From Neoarius graeffei (taxonomy: Eukaryota; Chordata; Actinopteri; Siluriformes; Ariidae), in the NCBI RefSeq assembly GCF_027579695.1, contig NC_083587.1, forward strand, positions 2,808,501 through 2,872,500: a stretch of DNA of 64,000 nucleotides, written 5' to 3'. A program made the position numbers and the translations under genes. Every line of letters starts with the position of its first letter. The stretch's first letter is position 1. Positions 34,409 to 49,849 of this stretch are shown piece after piece. Below the pieces are notes generated by a model, which was not told where the DNA came from, made no database searches, and saw nothing but the letters and a program-made list of their open reading frames with translations.

Positions 34409-34784
34409 TTCATCTCATCTCATTATCTCAAGCCGCTTTATCCTTCTACAGGGTCGCAGGCAAGCTGGAGCCTATCCCAGCTGACTATGGGCGAAAGGCG
34501 GGGTACACCCTGGACAAGTCGCCAGGTCATCACAGGGCTGACACATAGACACAGACAACCATTCACACTCACATTCACGCCTACGGTCAATTTAGAGTCA
34601 CCAGTTAACCTAACCTGCATGTCTTTGGACTGTGGGGGAAACCGGAGCACCCGGAGGAAACCCACGTGGACATGGGGAGAACATGCAAACTCCACACAGA
34701 AAGGCCCTCACCGCCTCCGGGGCTCGAACCCAGGACCTTCTTGCTGTGAGGCGACAGCGCTAACTACTACACCACCGTGCCGCC
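34409..34784 (-). mobile_element. tRNA-derived SINE (V-SINE type), full length
   Basis: Flanked by the 12-bp duplication CACTGGAGGCCA (34397-34408 and 34785-34796). Units 1 and 2 show the empty site at the same place (about 21518 and 25765), so the SINE inserted after the tandem duplication. Confidence 0.95.
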
Positions 34785-35632
34785 CACTGGAGGCCAATAT
34801 ATCCCATTATTGCCATCTGATGGTCAGAGCAGGTAATGCAGGGCCACCTCAGCTTCTTCCCTGGAATGGTCAGCAATGGTGCTGACCTTCCCGACTTAAG
34901 TGAACTTAGATTTATTGCCATCTGATGGTCACAGCAGGTAATGCAGGGCCACTTCAGCTTCTCCCTGGTATGGTCAGCAAGTATGTTGACCTTCCCAACT
35001 TGAGTGATCTTAGATTTATTAAATGACAATGTAAAAAAAAAAAAATTATTATTTTTGGGCTGACACTGTACATACTTGGTCAGCAAGTATGCTGAACTTC
35101 CCGACTTATGTGAGCTGGGATTTATTTAATGACAATGATGTTTTTTGTGAGTTTTCTGTCAACATGAACCACTTTTTTTCTGGCCACTTTGACCAATTGG
35201 ACACTTGGACTTCTCAGTATTGGTACTTGCATCGGTAGCATGCGCTGGGGAAAAAATTTTGATTATCTAAAAAAAAAATCATATTCATAAATCATATTCA
35301 TATTCTTTGTTGGCTAACACTGTGCAGGGGTGTGTAGAACCCTTTCTGATGGTTTTTGTAGGTTCTCTGTCCACTTGCACCACTTTTTCAAAGGCCTTGT
35401 CAGCTCTGGCCTCAAGAGCCCTGGCCTCAAGAGCCTGAGCCTTGACAGCACATGCGCTGGGGAGAAAAAAAATATTACTGAAAAAAAAAAATCTGAAATT
35501 TAAGACTCTAGAGGGGTGTGTGGAACCCAAGCCCGACGACCCCTGATGTTTTTATGGTGCTTTATGGTGTTTTTATACATGAAAAGCACATATGCAAGTG
35601 TAAAATCTCATGGGCTTGGTGAGTCAGCATAC

Positions 35633-35873
35633 ACCAGCACACTGACTGATCTAAATAAAAAGGGGGCACCAGATCTGTTCCAGTGGACGGAGCAATGCCA
35701 GCAGGCTTTCTCTCACATAAAGGCTGCATTGTGTGGGGGGCCACTGTTACACTCCCCTGACTTTTCTCTCCCCTTTGTTTTGCAGATGGATGCATCGGAC
35801 AGAGGGCTGGGGGCTGTTCTGTCCCAGGAGGTGGAGGAGGAGGACTGCCCAGTGCTGTACATCAGGCCAATTC
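35633..35873 (+). mobile_element. Ty3/gypsy fragment, unit 3, truncated
   Basis: Fossil. Only the first part of the fragment seen in units 1 and 2 remains; the LTR part is absent because the unit is cut at 35873. Confidence 0.8.
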
Positions 35874-36253
35874 CATTCTGATAGACATATCACGTCCAGG
35901 CCACAACCTGTTTGAACTGCTGCCATCCGGAAGGAGATACAGGTCCATGAAAACCAGGACAAACAGACTGAAAAATAGCTTTTATCCAGCAGCTATGACT
36001 GCACTAAATTATGCTTTTAAAGTATAGTTTTATATCTACAGCATGAATGTGGAAGTGTACGGCTGTGAGATGTGTGGGTGGGTGGGTGAGGTATGAGTAG
36101 TATGTACTTGTGCGTGAGTGCTTTTGAGTATTCTTTTAATATCTTTTAATTTTCTCTCGTCTTTTTTTTAATTATTTATTGCTTCACAAAACAAGGACTG
36201 CTTAATTTCGTTGTACTTGTTAAAATGACAAATAAAAGATATTCGTATTCGTA
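35874..36253 (+). mobile_element. LINE 3' end at the array boundary
   Basis: Reads as a LINE C-terminus (DISRPGHNLFELLPSGRRYR, then NSFYPAAMTALNYAF and a stop), followed by a G/T-rich UTR and the tail AATAAAAGATATTCGTATTCGTA. It sits exactly between the truncated tandem unit 3 and the first zinc finger. The clade was not determined; the LLPSGRRYRS segment is common in fish LINEs. Confidence 0.7.
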
Positions 36254-37150
<897 letters not shown>

Positions 37151-37235
37151 TGCTCTGAACGCTGTGAGCAGTGATACGGCTTCTCTCCTGTATGACTGCG
37201 TTGGTGTTTTTGGAGATGACTCTGCTGAGTAAAAC

Positions 37236-37532
37236 TCCTTCCACACTGTGAGCAGTGAAATGGCTTCTCTCCTGTGTGAATGCTCTGGTGTTGTTGCAGA
37301 TGTCTCTTACGAGTAAAACTCTTCCCACGCTGTGAGCAGTGATACGGCTTCTCTCCTGTATGACTGCGTTGGTGTTTTTGGAGATGACTCTGCTGAGTAA
37401 AACTCTTCCCACACTGTGAGCAGTGATACGGCTTCTTTCCTGTGTGAATGCTCTGGTGTGTTTGGAGAGCACTCTGCAGAGTAAAACTCTTTCCACACTG
37501 TGAGCAGTGATACAGCTTCTCTCCTATGTGAA
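37236..37532 (-). repeat. inverted repeat arm 1
   Basis: Almost perfect reverse complement of 38968-39262 (about 295 bp, including rare finger variants SQRGKSF and TRKRHLQQ). Together with arm 2 it brackets the inner part of the inverted block. Confidence 0.85.
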
Positions 37533-37737
37533 TGCACTGGTGTTGTTGGAGATGACTCTGACGAGTAAAACTCTTTCCACACTGTGAGCAGTGGAACGGC
37601 TTCTCTCCTGTGTGAATGCGCTCGTGTGTTTGGAAAGCACTCTGCAGAGTAAAACTCTTGCCACACTGTGAGCAGTGATACGGCTTCTCTCCTGTGTGAA
37701 TGCGCTCGTGTGTTTGGAGAGCACTCTGTTGAGTAAA

Positions 37738-37994
37738 GGCCAATTTATGCTGACAACCCAGTCCTCGTAGACCGTGTCGCAGACAGTGTCTGCGTAGCCC
37801 CCCCACCTTCGCAGACGCTCTGCGCGCACCTCCCAAAAATTGTGACCACCGCAGAAGCCTCGCAGACAGTGCCGCAGACAAGAGGGCTCTGATTGGTCCG
37901 CTGTCCACGCACTTCCGCTTCTCTACTTTCCCGGTTTGGTTTGTTTTCACGACCGGCATTTTTAAAAACACGAGCAAAGATGGAGCAGCATGAA
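37738..37994 (+). mobile_element. PIF/Harbinger-type 5' end fragment
   Basis: Starts GGCCAATTTATGCTGACA, a terminus I associate with a common fish Harbinger family, and continues GC-rich through TCTGATTGGTCCGC to GAGCAAAGATGGAGCAGC, which resembles the start of that family's first ORF. The other end is absent. It is inserted in a zinc finger of array B. Confidence 0.7.
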
Positions 37995-38307
37995 GAATGC
38001 GCTGGTGTTGTTGGAGAGCACTCTGGCGAGTAAAACTCATTCCACACTGTGAGCAGTGAAACGGCTTCTCTCCTGTATGAATGCGCTGGTGTTGTTGGAG
38101 ATGACTCTGACGAGTAAAACTCTTTCCACACAGTGAGCAGTGATACGGCTTCTCTCCTGTGTGAATGCGCTGGTGTGTTTGGAGAGCACTCTGGTGAGTA
38201 AAACTCTTCCGACACTGTGAGCAGCGATATGGTTTCTCTCCTGTGTGAATGCTCTGGTGTGTTTGGAGATGACTCTGCTGAGTAAAACACTTTCCACACT
38301 GTCATCA

Positions 38308-41319
<3,012 letters not shown>

Positions 41320-41619
41320 TGAATGCGAGAGATCTCTCTCTCAGGTTTTAATTAATGTTCGAAAGTAACACTGACTGCACTAAACCTTTAAATACTTACA
41401 GAATAATAATACTATTATACTTTATCCTACTAACTAAAAATACTGTTTCAGTAGTGTGACCACTACTTTTGATTCTTACTATGCACTTGGCTTAGTATCT
41501 TTAACCATCACCACATTTACCATCAATGAGAATGAAAATCAATAAACAACATTTCAGTTTAACTAATCTGTGGTTGGTAGAAGAGAGCAACTGGACTTGC
41601 TTGAAAAGTCTTGAAGACG

Positions 41620-41649
41620 TTTCGCCTCTCGTCCGAAAGGCATCATCAG
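41620..41649 (-). ncRNA. hammerhead-ribozyme-like core, copy 1
   Basis: The minus strand reads CTGATGA, a stem candidate GCCT...AGGC, then GAAAC followed by GTC. CUGANGA plus GAAA is the hammerhead core, and hammerheads are known in Penelope terminal repeats. Stems I and III were not worked out, so the call is tentative. An identical core stands at 41993-42022. Confidence 0.45.
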
Positions 41650-41992
41650 TTCTGTCTGTCTAATAGGGAGTATCAAGTATTTATCCTCTCATGGATCATA
41701 ATAGAATCCAAATCAGAATGCTGATGGCTGCATTGAAGGTGGCTGATAGATGTCATAGACCCCACCTCTGTTCAGTGATGGTCGTTCCAGGCTGACAAAA
41801 TTGAACGATCCTCTCTGGCTAAGATGTCTGCCAGTTTTCTGGAAGTCCTCTCATACTCCCGCACTAGTCGAAGGGTACTCATCCCAAAGTGTGTAGAAAC
41901 ATATCTGTGAAGATACTCAGTCGTCCAGGTACATAGTAATCTGTGGTTGGTAGAAGAGAGCAACTGGACTTGCTTGAAAAGTCTTGAAGACG

Positions 41993-42022
41993 TTTCGCCT
42001 CTCGTCCGAAAGGCATCATCAG
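41993..42022 (-). ncRNA. hammerhead-ribozyme-like core, copy 2
   Basis: Exact copy of 41620-41649 in the second 373-bp tandem unit. Confidence 0.45.
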
Positions 42023-43599
42023 TTCTGTCTGTCTAATAGGGAGTATCAAGTATTTATCCTCTCATGGATCATAATAGAATCCAAATCAGAATGCTGATGG
42101 CTGCATTGAAGGTGGCTGATAGATGTCATAGACCCCACCTCTGTTCAGTGATGGTCGTTCCAGGCTGACAAAATTGAACGATCCTCTCTGGCTAAGATGT
42201 CTGCCAGTTTTCTGGAAGTCCTCTCATACTCCCGCACTAGTCGAAGGGTACTCATCCCAAAGTGTGTAGAAACATATCTGTGAAGATACTCAGTCGTCCA
42301 GGTACATAGTAATCTGTGGTTGGTAGAAGAGAGCAATTTTTTTCTATTTACTGAAAAAATATCTTATTTACCTAGTTACAAAACAATATCAAAGGTTTAT
42401 AAATGAAATTAAATAAGTTCTCATTTCTGTTATTGAGAATATAAAACTTAAACCCAAAACTGTGGCCTATAGCCCATCAATGACCAGTATTTCCCATAAA
42501 CTTAAAATATTTCAATGACCAATGTTTTAAATGAACTTAAAATATGTGAATGACCAGTATTTCCAATAAACTTAAATTATTTGAATAACCAATGTTTTAA
42601 ATGAACTTATAATATGTGAGTGACCAGTATTTCAGATGACCCCTTGTCTTTTCTAATGACAAGTAACATTTACACTTCACCTCATATCCTAAAGCCGGCA
42701 TATAGCTAAATACTTATAACCTTAACACAAAGTAAAAGAAGTAAAGGGTACCCAATGACTTGTGAGTCAATCGTTGCAGGCCTGTGTTGCTCGAGATTTG
42801 TAGTAGCCAAACAAAATGGCTGCTTCGCGCTGCAAGCGCCAGAAGAAAAAAAACTCATGCGTAGGTGGTCTCCTCAGTTTCACACGCTGGGTTAGCGAGA
42901 TGAAGTGGGGATGTCCTCGCGAAAATCCACTGTAGTGTCGGGTCGATTCGGGAACGGGGCTTTAAGAGTGGTCGTGTTGACCTCTCATTAGCAAACCTCG
43001 GAAACTCTCCACCAAGGCACAACGCTGCGTCGATCAGACGAGCAGGCGGCAGTGTCCAGCGTCCATCTCCCACAAGTTCGACAGTTCACATATGCAGCAC
43101 TATTGATTAACGTTGTAACACAGTAATAAGATTCACTGTCCGTGCATCTACTTACAAGGTCACTAAACATACACTTTTACACCATTACAGGCTAACTTTC
43201 TTGGCACAACTCCAACATGGGTTCTCCTCCTTTCTCCCCTTCTTCTCCCGTCTTCCGGAACCTCGCGTCGAGATTCTACTTCCTCCCTCACCTTGCCCTT
43301 TCACCTCTCATGTCATTGGACCATTACAAGGAAAATGAATTATACCGAAAACAATATGAATTTTAACAGAAATTATTCTAAAAGATTTTTAACACTTAGT
43401 AAACACTTTTTTTTCATGAAATTAACACAAACAAAAAACAATGAATTCAGATTGTACCCAAAATCCCATAGGGTTACATCCTCCCCTTACTAAATGTCTA
43501 AATGTCCTCATTAGACATAAACCACACTATTAGCTATTAGGAGTAAAATTTTTAACCATTTCAACTATGAATTCCCATGTTTTCAAGTTAAGCTAGTGT

Positions 43600-45390
43600 T
43601 TACCTAGTTTGATAATAATACCTCGGTGCACTATTGTAAGTGGCTGTTCACTAACCTTACCAGGCCTATCATAAGTTAGTCTGAGTACTGGTTTAACTTC
43701 TCTCTTCTCAGTCTGCCTGGGTCTAAGAACTCTGTCTAAAACTAAAATAGAGCTCTTTGGATCTTTTCTTCTACTGGATGTGGGTCTCTCACACTCAAAT
43801 TCTGTTCCAGAATCATAGACTTCAGACTCCATTTCAGCAGATCTTCCTTCATCTATCACAGCAATGTCTTCTTCTCTGTCGGGTTCTCGCTCATCAGCGG
43901 CTTCCGCGGGACTACATTCTCTGGCACTTTCATGCTGTGAACCCCCAGAGGCCCTCCTAGCAATTCTTCTCTGCAGAAGGCGTTCCAGGTACTCCCTGTA
44001 TGGTCTATGGGACTGGACACACTCCACATCAGAGTCAGATTCGGTTGAGTCTGGTTCTTTGTCTCTTTGGGTTGGTGTTGGTGTTCTTGGTACCATCGTA
44101 AGTTGTTTTTTTTTTCTTCTAGTTGAACGTGTTCTAGGGCCCACCGGGGCTTCATCACTCTCTTGCCGCTCAGGTATCCGCACAGACTGTCCGATGGGTA
44201 AGATGTGATCACGGTGGATGGTTTTTACACTGCCCCTACCTCCTTCAGGTTTCACCTGGAATACAGGTAAGTCCGGCAGCTTTCTAACAACTACATGAGG
44301 TAAAGAACTCCATCTACTCTCCAGTTTGTGTTTCCCTTTTAGTCCTAGATTCTTCAACAGAACACGATCTCCTATTTCGATGTTTTGGAAACTAACCTTT
44401 TGGTCATAAGCTCTTTTATTACGCTGATGTGTCTTGTCCGCAGCCTGACTAGTGAGCTCATACGCTCTTTGCAGGTCACGTCTCAGGTTTTCCACATACT
44501 GAGAGTGGCTTTTCTCAGCATTTCCGTCTTTGGAAGTTTGGAAACACAGATCAATTGGGAGGCGGGCTTCCCTACCAAACATGAGATAGTAGGGAGAATA
44601 TCCCGTGGCATCACTTTTGGTGCTGTTGTAAGCATGCACTAATGAGGCTACATGTTGACTCCACGACCTCTTCTTCTCTTGATCTAGGGTCGCCAGCATG
44701 GACAGTAAGGTACGATTAAAACGCTCCGGCTGGGGATCCCCTTGGGGGTGATACGGAGTAGTTCTCGATTTCCATATTCCCAGGATTCCCAGGAGTTCCT
44801 TGATCAGTCTTGACTCAAAGTCTCGTCCTTGATCAGAGTGAATTCTGGCCGGTAATCCATAATGTACAAAGTACTTTTCAACAAGGATTTTGGCTACCGT
44901 CAAAGCTTTCTGGTTGTTGGACGGAAAGGCTTGCGCATATCTAGTATAGTGATCAGTCACTATCAGGACATTGCTGATGCCTCTGGAGTCGGGTTCCATT
45001 GACAAAAAGTCAATACAAACAAGATCCATTGGACCACGGCTAACAATGTGATGCAAGGGAGCAGCTTTCTTGCAGGGTGTTTTACGGGTTTATGCACTGG
45101 CCACAATTCCGAACATACTCCGCAGCATCATGGGCCATTCAGGGCCAATAGAATCTTGCTCTTAATAAATCAGTTACTCTTTCAACACCTAAGTGACCCA
45201 TTTCGTCATGGAGTGAGTGTAGGACCAACTCATGGAATTCTGCCGGTAGCACCAGCTGTAGTGTCTCTTCATCCGCTTTCTTGCTGGCTCGAAACAACAG
45301 TCCATTTTCCATGACAAGTCGGCCAACTTCTCTTTTGAAAAGCAGCACCTCTGGATCAAGATCCTTGTTACTAGGCCAGACATTGTGCTC
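43600..45390 (-). pseudogene. integrase region of the outer element (fossil)
   Basis: An HHCC-type start (HDEMGHLGVERV, ARFYWP) leads into the DDE core (MDLVCIDFLS, HSDQGRDFES, PERFNRTLL) and then a GDRVLLKNLGLKGKHKLESR C-terminal module. A long charged tail with RTRSTRRKKKQL and acidic stretches follows. Family role: joins element DNA to the genome. The nested element lies just upstream in transcription sense. Confidence 0.85.
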
Positions 45391-45395
45391 CAAGG

Positions 45396-46511
45396 TGTGA
45401 TGATGCGACCCATGAGCGCACCATCACGGCATCTGCTATGACAGCCGCCATTGAAAGCATGTACTGTTATTTTCTCCATTCAAACTTTTCCCGCATTATG
45501 ATGGTTCATGGACTTTATAAACTGCAGTACGTGAGTTTTAACCCTTTTTATTGTGCATTGTGGTATTGTTAGTTAACATGGGTCGACACATGTTTAGCGT
45601 AACAACCATTCACGCACATAGTATTAAAATACATTACATTCCACACATATCAACGTACACACAAACAACTTAGAATCGACGCTTTGTCAATATGTTTTGT
45701 TTCTTTATTTATTGTGCCTAGTCATAACATGCAGCCTTAATGAGTACAAACGAGTGGTTTTTAAGTGTTTAAGAACACCAATCAATGTTCATTTGGCATT
45801 TAAAAAGCTCCATGTCTTACCGGTGGCAGTGCTTCCTGGTTGTGACAAAGGGTTGCGTGATGGTGCTGAGGATGTTTTTATTATGGGGCACGGTCATGTG
45901 TGCGCGTCCTCGCGCCCTTGCGGTGACGGTTAAACGTGTAAGATATCTGAATAGTTGGTATTGGTGTACCTATATGTATATGTATTTGTGTATTTTTTGT
46001 AAGGCCTGAGAATATGTATTTCTTTATAGCGCTATTTTAAAATGTTTAAATTAGTTATTATTGAGTGCCTAACTAAAAACTCTCTTTGCTTTTTGGTTTA
46101 GGCAAGTGTATTGGCCAACTATAGGGAGGAGACAGGTATCACTTATAATGGTGATGTGTTCAGTTGTTGGGAGAGCCAGGTAGAGACAAGACCTGTGTTT
46201 ATATTGCTCTGTCCTACACTCAGCTGTGTGAGTACATTGATTTGAATTGTGCTTTCTTGAGCCTTAGGCTAGCTTATCTTTTGTTTGTTTATTTTGGCTC
46301 CACGTAGCCGGTTTATTTTCTGTATGTTTGTAAATATTGTATAGTTATATTTTTCTGTATTTTTGTTTTGGTTTATTTTAGTTAGTTATTGGCCTCTGGC
46401 TCATTATCTTATCTGTGGTGTGCCAAAAATAAAAGGCAAAAACGTCATCTTTTGCCTCCTGCCGTATCTGTGTGTTAACTTCTAAGGCCCCCGACACCCT
46501 GCTCCATAACA
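45396..46511 (+). repeat. 5' LTR of the Gmr1-like element
   Basis: 1,116 bp, TGTGATGATG...CCATAACA, with an AATAAA-type signal near its 3' part. Nearly identical to 51134-52249. Confidence 0.95.
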
Positions 46512-46565
46512 ATTTGGTGTCAGAAGTGGGATGCAGTGCCTGTAAGGGTCGGCATACAGTAGGCA

Positions 46566-48200
46566 GTGATGATGCAGCCACAGAAGAAGCAGGACCAGGT
46601 GACTAGAAGCAAGACCACCCTTGGCGTGTCTGTAGTGCCCCCTGCTGAGTCGGAGGGGGATGCCATCAAGAGCAGGCCACAGTCCGCGCCACCCGAAGAC
46701 CGTATGAGCAGACTGGAGGCAACGCTTGCGTCCTTCATCCAGGCCCAGCAGACGAGGGAGGAGCAATGGGAAAAAGCAGCACAGCGACAGGACCTGAGGT
46801 GGACGGCAATGCAGCACCAGTTTCAGCAGCTCCAGGCACTGGTAGGCGCGGATGACCAGCACCGCTTGACCCCAGCGGACGACGCGGAACACCAGGACCC
46901 ATCAGCTGAACTGGATGCCCAGCCAGACCACCAGGACAACCAGGAGTCGCCGAGGCCTGTGAGCCATGGTCTTGAGAGCAGACTAGTATCCCGCCCAGGC
47001 AGCCCTTTGACGGTGACGTCATGGCCGTTGCCCCTCTATCCAGCGCAGTACGGCTACCGGCCTCCCAAGATGGCGCCCTACAATGAAGAGGAAGACATCG
47101 AACATTATCTCACGATGTTTGAGAGGATTGCTACCGCGAATAGGTGGCCAGTGGACAGTTGGGCTGTTTTTCTTGTCCCCCTGTTGTCAGGGAAAGCCCG
47201 TGCTGCTTATGTAGCGATGGATATCGTTGACGCCCTGGACTATGTCAAGGTGAAGCAAGCCATTCTGACCAAATACGAAATTGACCCTGAAGCATACAGA
47301 CACAGATTCCGTGCCACGACTGTCCAGGATGGAGAGACTGCGAAAGAACTCCAGTCAAGGCTCACCGACCTCTACGTGAAGTGGATGTGTCCTAGCACAA
47401 AGACCAAGGAGCAGATTGGAGACACCGTTGTTCTTGAGCAGTTCATCCGCATGCTCAACCCAGAGCTGAAAGTGTGGGTCATGGAACGGAACCCACAGAC
47501 TTCCAAAGAGGCGGCGGAGTTGGTGGAGGCCTTCGTCGCTGCACGACGTCATCGCCGAGGCTACCAGATTGGGAACCAGGACCAGTCCAACCGTCGGACC
47601 CATGGTGCCCAGCGACGGCCCGACCATCGACATCAAGCCAAGTCTGTTAGTGGTAGTCGTGAGTTCCATCAATACAATGCCCCTCACTCTAAGTCTGGCC
47701 CCCACACTACACATAGCTCCCATCACAAGCCTAATCAGCCTATTATGTCCAAGCCCCGTGTAGTTTGTCATGGCTGTGGACAGCCTGGCCATATCAAGCC
47801 GGAATGCCCTTTAGCCTCTGGTAGTGTTAGCAGGTTGTGTTACATCTCTACTAATGATCCTGTAGCACTCCCTAGCTGTATTGATGTTTTATTACCTGTT
47901 AAAATTAATGGCAAGGTGTGGCAAGCCTTGGTGGACTCTGGTAGTAGTCAGTCCTTTATTCAGAGTATTTGTCTTGATGCTGCTGCTATGGTGTTCACTG
48001 GCAGTGTTAAAGTGCGTTGCATTCATGGTGACGAGAGTGAGCATAAAACTGCTGATGTTCTTGTTGAAATTGAAGGCCAGACTTACCTTTTGAATGTTGC
48101 CGTGATGGATAACTGTCCCTACCCTGTAGTTTTAGGACAAGACGTACCCATCTTAGCTGAGTTATTGCAGCGTGCTACTCCTGTAGTTACTGGGATGGTT
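46566..48200 (+). pseudogene. gag and protease region of the Gmr1-like element
   Basis: After a Gln-rich N-terminus the capsid part (about residues 160-330) ends in a SCAN-like segment: DPEAYRHRFR, ELQSRLTDLYVKWM, TKEQIGDTVVLEQFIRML and PELKVWVMERNPQT occur in the same order and spacing as in vertebrate SCAN domains. A zinc knuckle CHGCGQPGHIKPEC follows near 47.77 kb, then a retropepsin-like ALVDSGSSQSFI near 47.93 kb. Known for the family: the SCAN domain was co-opted from Gmr1-like Gag. Confidence 0.88.
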
Positions 48201-48479
48201 GTGACTAGGGCCCGAGCAGAGGCCAATCCTGCTGACATGTGGCGGGAGCTGCCCTTTGCTGATGGCCCTACAGAAGTCAAAGGCAGGAAATCAAGGTCAG
48301 TTAAAAGGAGAGATAAAGTTCTGGGCACTCTGGTACAGGAGTCTGTGTCCCTTCCACCTTTAGAGGGAGATGTTTTGGATGTGCCTGATTTTGGGTGTTT
48401 ACAAAAAGATGATTCAACCTTGACTAAGTGTTTTGAGAAGGTGGTGTCAGATGATGAGGAGTTGGCTGGAGCTGCTGTT

Positions 48480-49400
48480 TGTGGGAAAGATTGCTTTGTG
48501 CTCAGAGATGGCAAGCTTATGCGTGTTAGTGAAGAAGGAGAGCAGCTAGTGGTCCCCAAATCTCTTAGGCTTAAGGTTTTGGAGGTTGCCCATAGCATTC
48601 CCTGGTCAGGTCATCTTGGCCAGCAGAAAACCCTTGATAGGATTGCTAGACGTTTTTATTGGCCTGGAGTGTACCAGGAAGTTGTTTCTTTTTGTAAATC
48701 CTGTCTGACCTGCCAATTCACTACATGCGCACATAAATGTTCTAAGGCTCCCCTAGTCAATCTGCCCATCATCGACACCCCCTTTTCACGCATTGCCATG
48801 GACATAGTAGGCCCCCTTGATAAGAGTAGGGCTGGCCATCGCTATATTCTTGTCATTAGTGATTACGCTACACGCTACCCCGAGGCTTTTCCCCTCAGAA
48901 ATGTCAAGTCTAGGCAGGTAGCGAATTGCCTCATCCAACTGTTCTCCCGGGTGGGAGTGCCCAGAGAGATCCTCACCGACCAAGGTACCAACTTCAACTC
49001 ACGCTTCATGAAGCAGGTGTACTCTCTCTTGGGGATCAAGGGTATACAAACTACTCCCTACCACCCGCAGACAGATGGTATGGTCGAAAGGTTCAACCAG
49101 ACACTGAAGGCAATGCTCCGGAAGTTTGTGAGTGACACAGGAGCTGACTGGGACCAGTGGCTGCCTTTTCTCCTCTTCGCCTATAGGGAGGTCCCGCAAG
49201 CGTCCACAGGATACTCACCATTTGAACTTCTCTACGGTCGCCAGGTGAGGGGTCCCCTGGATGTCCTCCGAGAAGCATGGATGGGAGGGGGTCCTGCGGC
49301 GCCAGTCAACATTGTCAGTTATGTCCTTAAGATGCGGGATAAGCTGGAGGAGCTGAGCAGTCTTGCCCATGACAACAAAGAGCAAGCCCAGTCTAGCCAG
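48480..49400 (+). pseudogene. integrase region of the Gmr1-like element
   Basis: HHCC zinc domain (HSIPWSGHLGQQ ... CKSCLTC) followed by the DDE core: MDIVGPL near 48.80 kb, LTDQGTNFNS near 48.98 kb and DGMVERFNQTL near 49.08 kb. It is located before the reverse transcriptase, as in Gmr1. Confidence 0.9.
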
Positions 49401-49849
49401 AAGTCCTGGTATGACCAGACTGCCCGTAGTCGTACTTTCAACCCAGGGCAGTAAGTCCTTCTCCTGCTCCCATCATCAGAGAGCAGTCTTCTCGCCAAGT
49501 GGCAAGGCCCCTACGAGGTCCTTAGGAAAATGGGCCCCGTGACTTATGAGGCCGCCATGCCGGACCGCCGCAAGCCGAAGCAAGTGTTCCACGTGAACCT
49601 GCTGAAGGAGTGGGTGTCTCGGCCTCAACCGGTCAGCGACGTTATGTGGGCTTGTGCTGTGCCTGAGGAGGAGGAGCTGCGGGAGCAGTATTTTCCCACC
49701 AGTGGAGGTGGAGCTACTCATCCACCGATCGACCACCTCTCCAGCTGTCATCAGGCGGAGCTTCAGGGCGTTATCCCAGAGGGTCTCTTCAGGGAGGAGC
49801 CAGGCCGGACGTCAGTCATCAGCCATGACATCCAGCTGACAGCCCCAGG

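Larger units (their letters stand above)
33760..35873 (+). repeat. 4.2-kb tandem unit, copy 3 (truncated)
   Basis: Begins like units 1 and 2 with the minisatellite and (GA)n run. It contains a private SINE at 34409-34784 and stops within the gypsy fragment at ...CTGTACATCAG, where an unrelated LINE end begins. The tRNA part is missing. Confidence 0.88.
41566..42344 (-). mobile_element. Penelope-like repeat, two identical 373-bp tandem copies
   Basis: Inserted in the left LTR of the outer element (empty in the right LTR near 56785). Two head-to-tail copies (period 373 bp) are followed by the first 26 bp of a third. The minus strand contains ILAREDRSI, close to ILAREDRW in the GIY-YIG Penelope protein at 57.7-58.3 kb, and the 3' sequence with CTGATGA and GCGAAACGTC. 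Tandem copies of terminal repeats are usual for Penelope elements. Confidence 0.75.

Noticed and set aside
34331-34885. 184-codon open frame in tandem unit 3
   Set aside because: Most of it is translated SINE sequence.
46566-49400. Host SCAN-domain gene
   Set aside because: The frame continues into retropepsin and integrase motifs and lies between two LTRs, so it is the Gag-Pol region of a Gmr1-like element and not a host gene.
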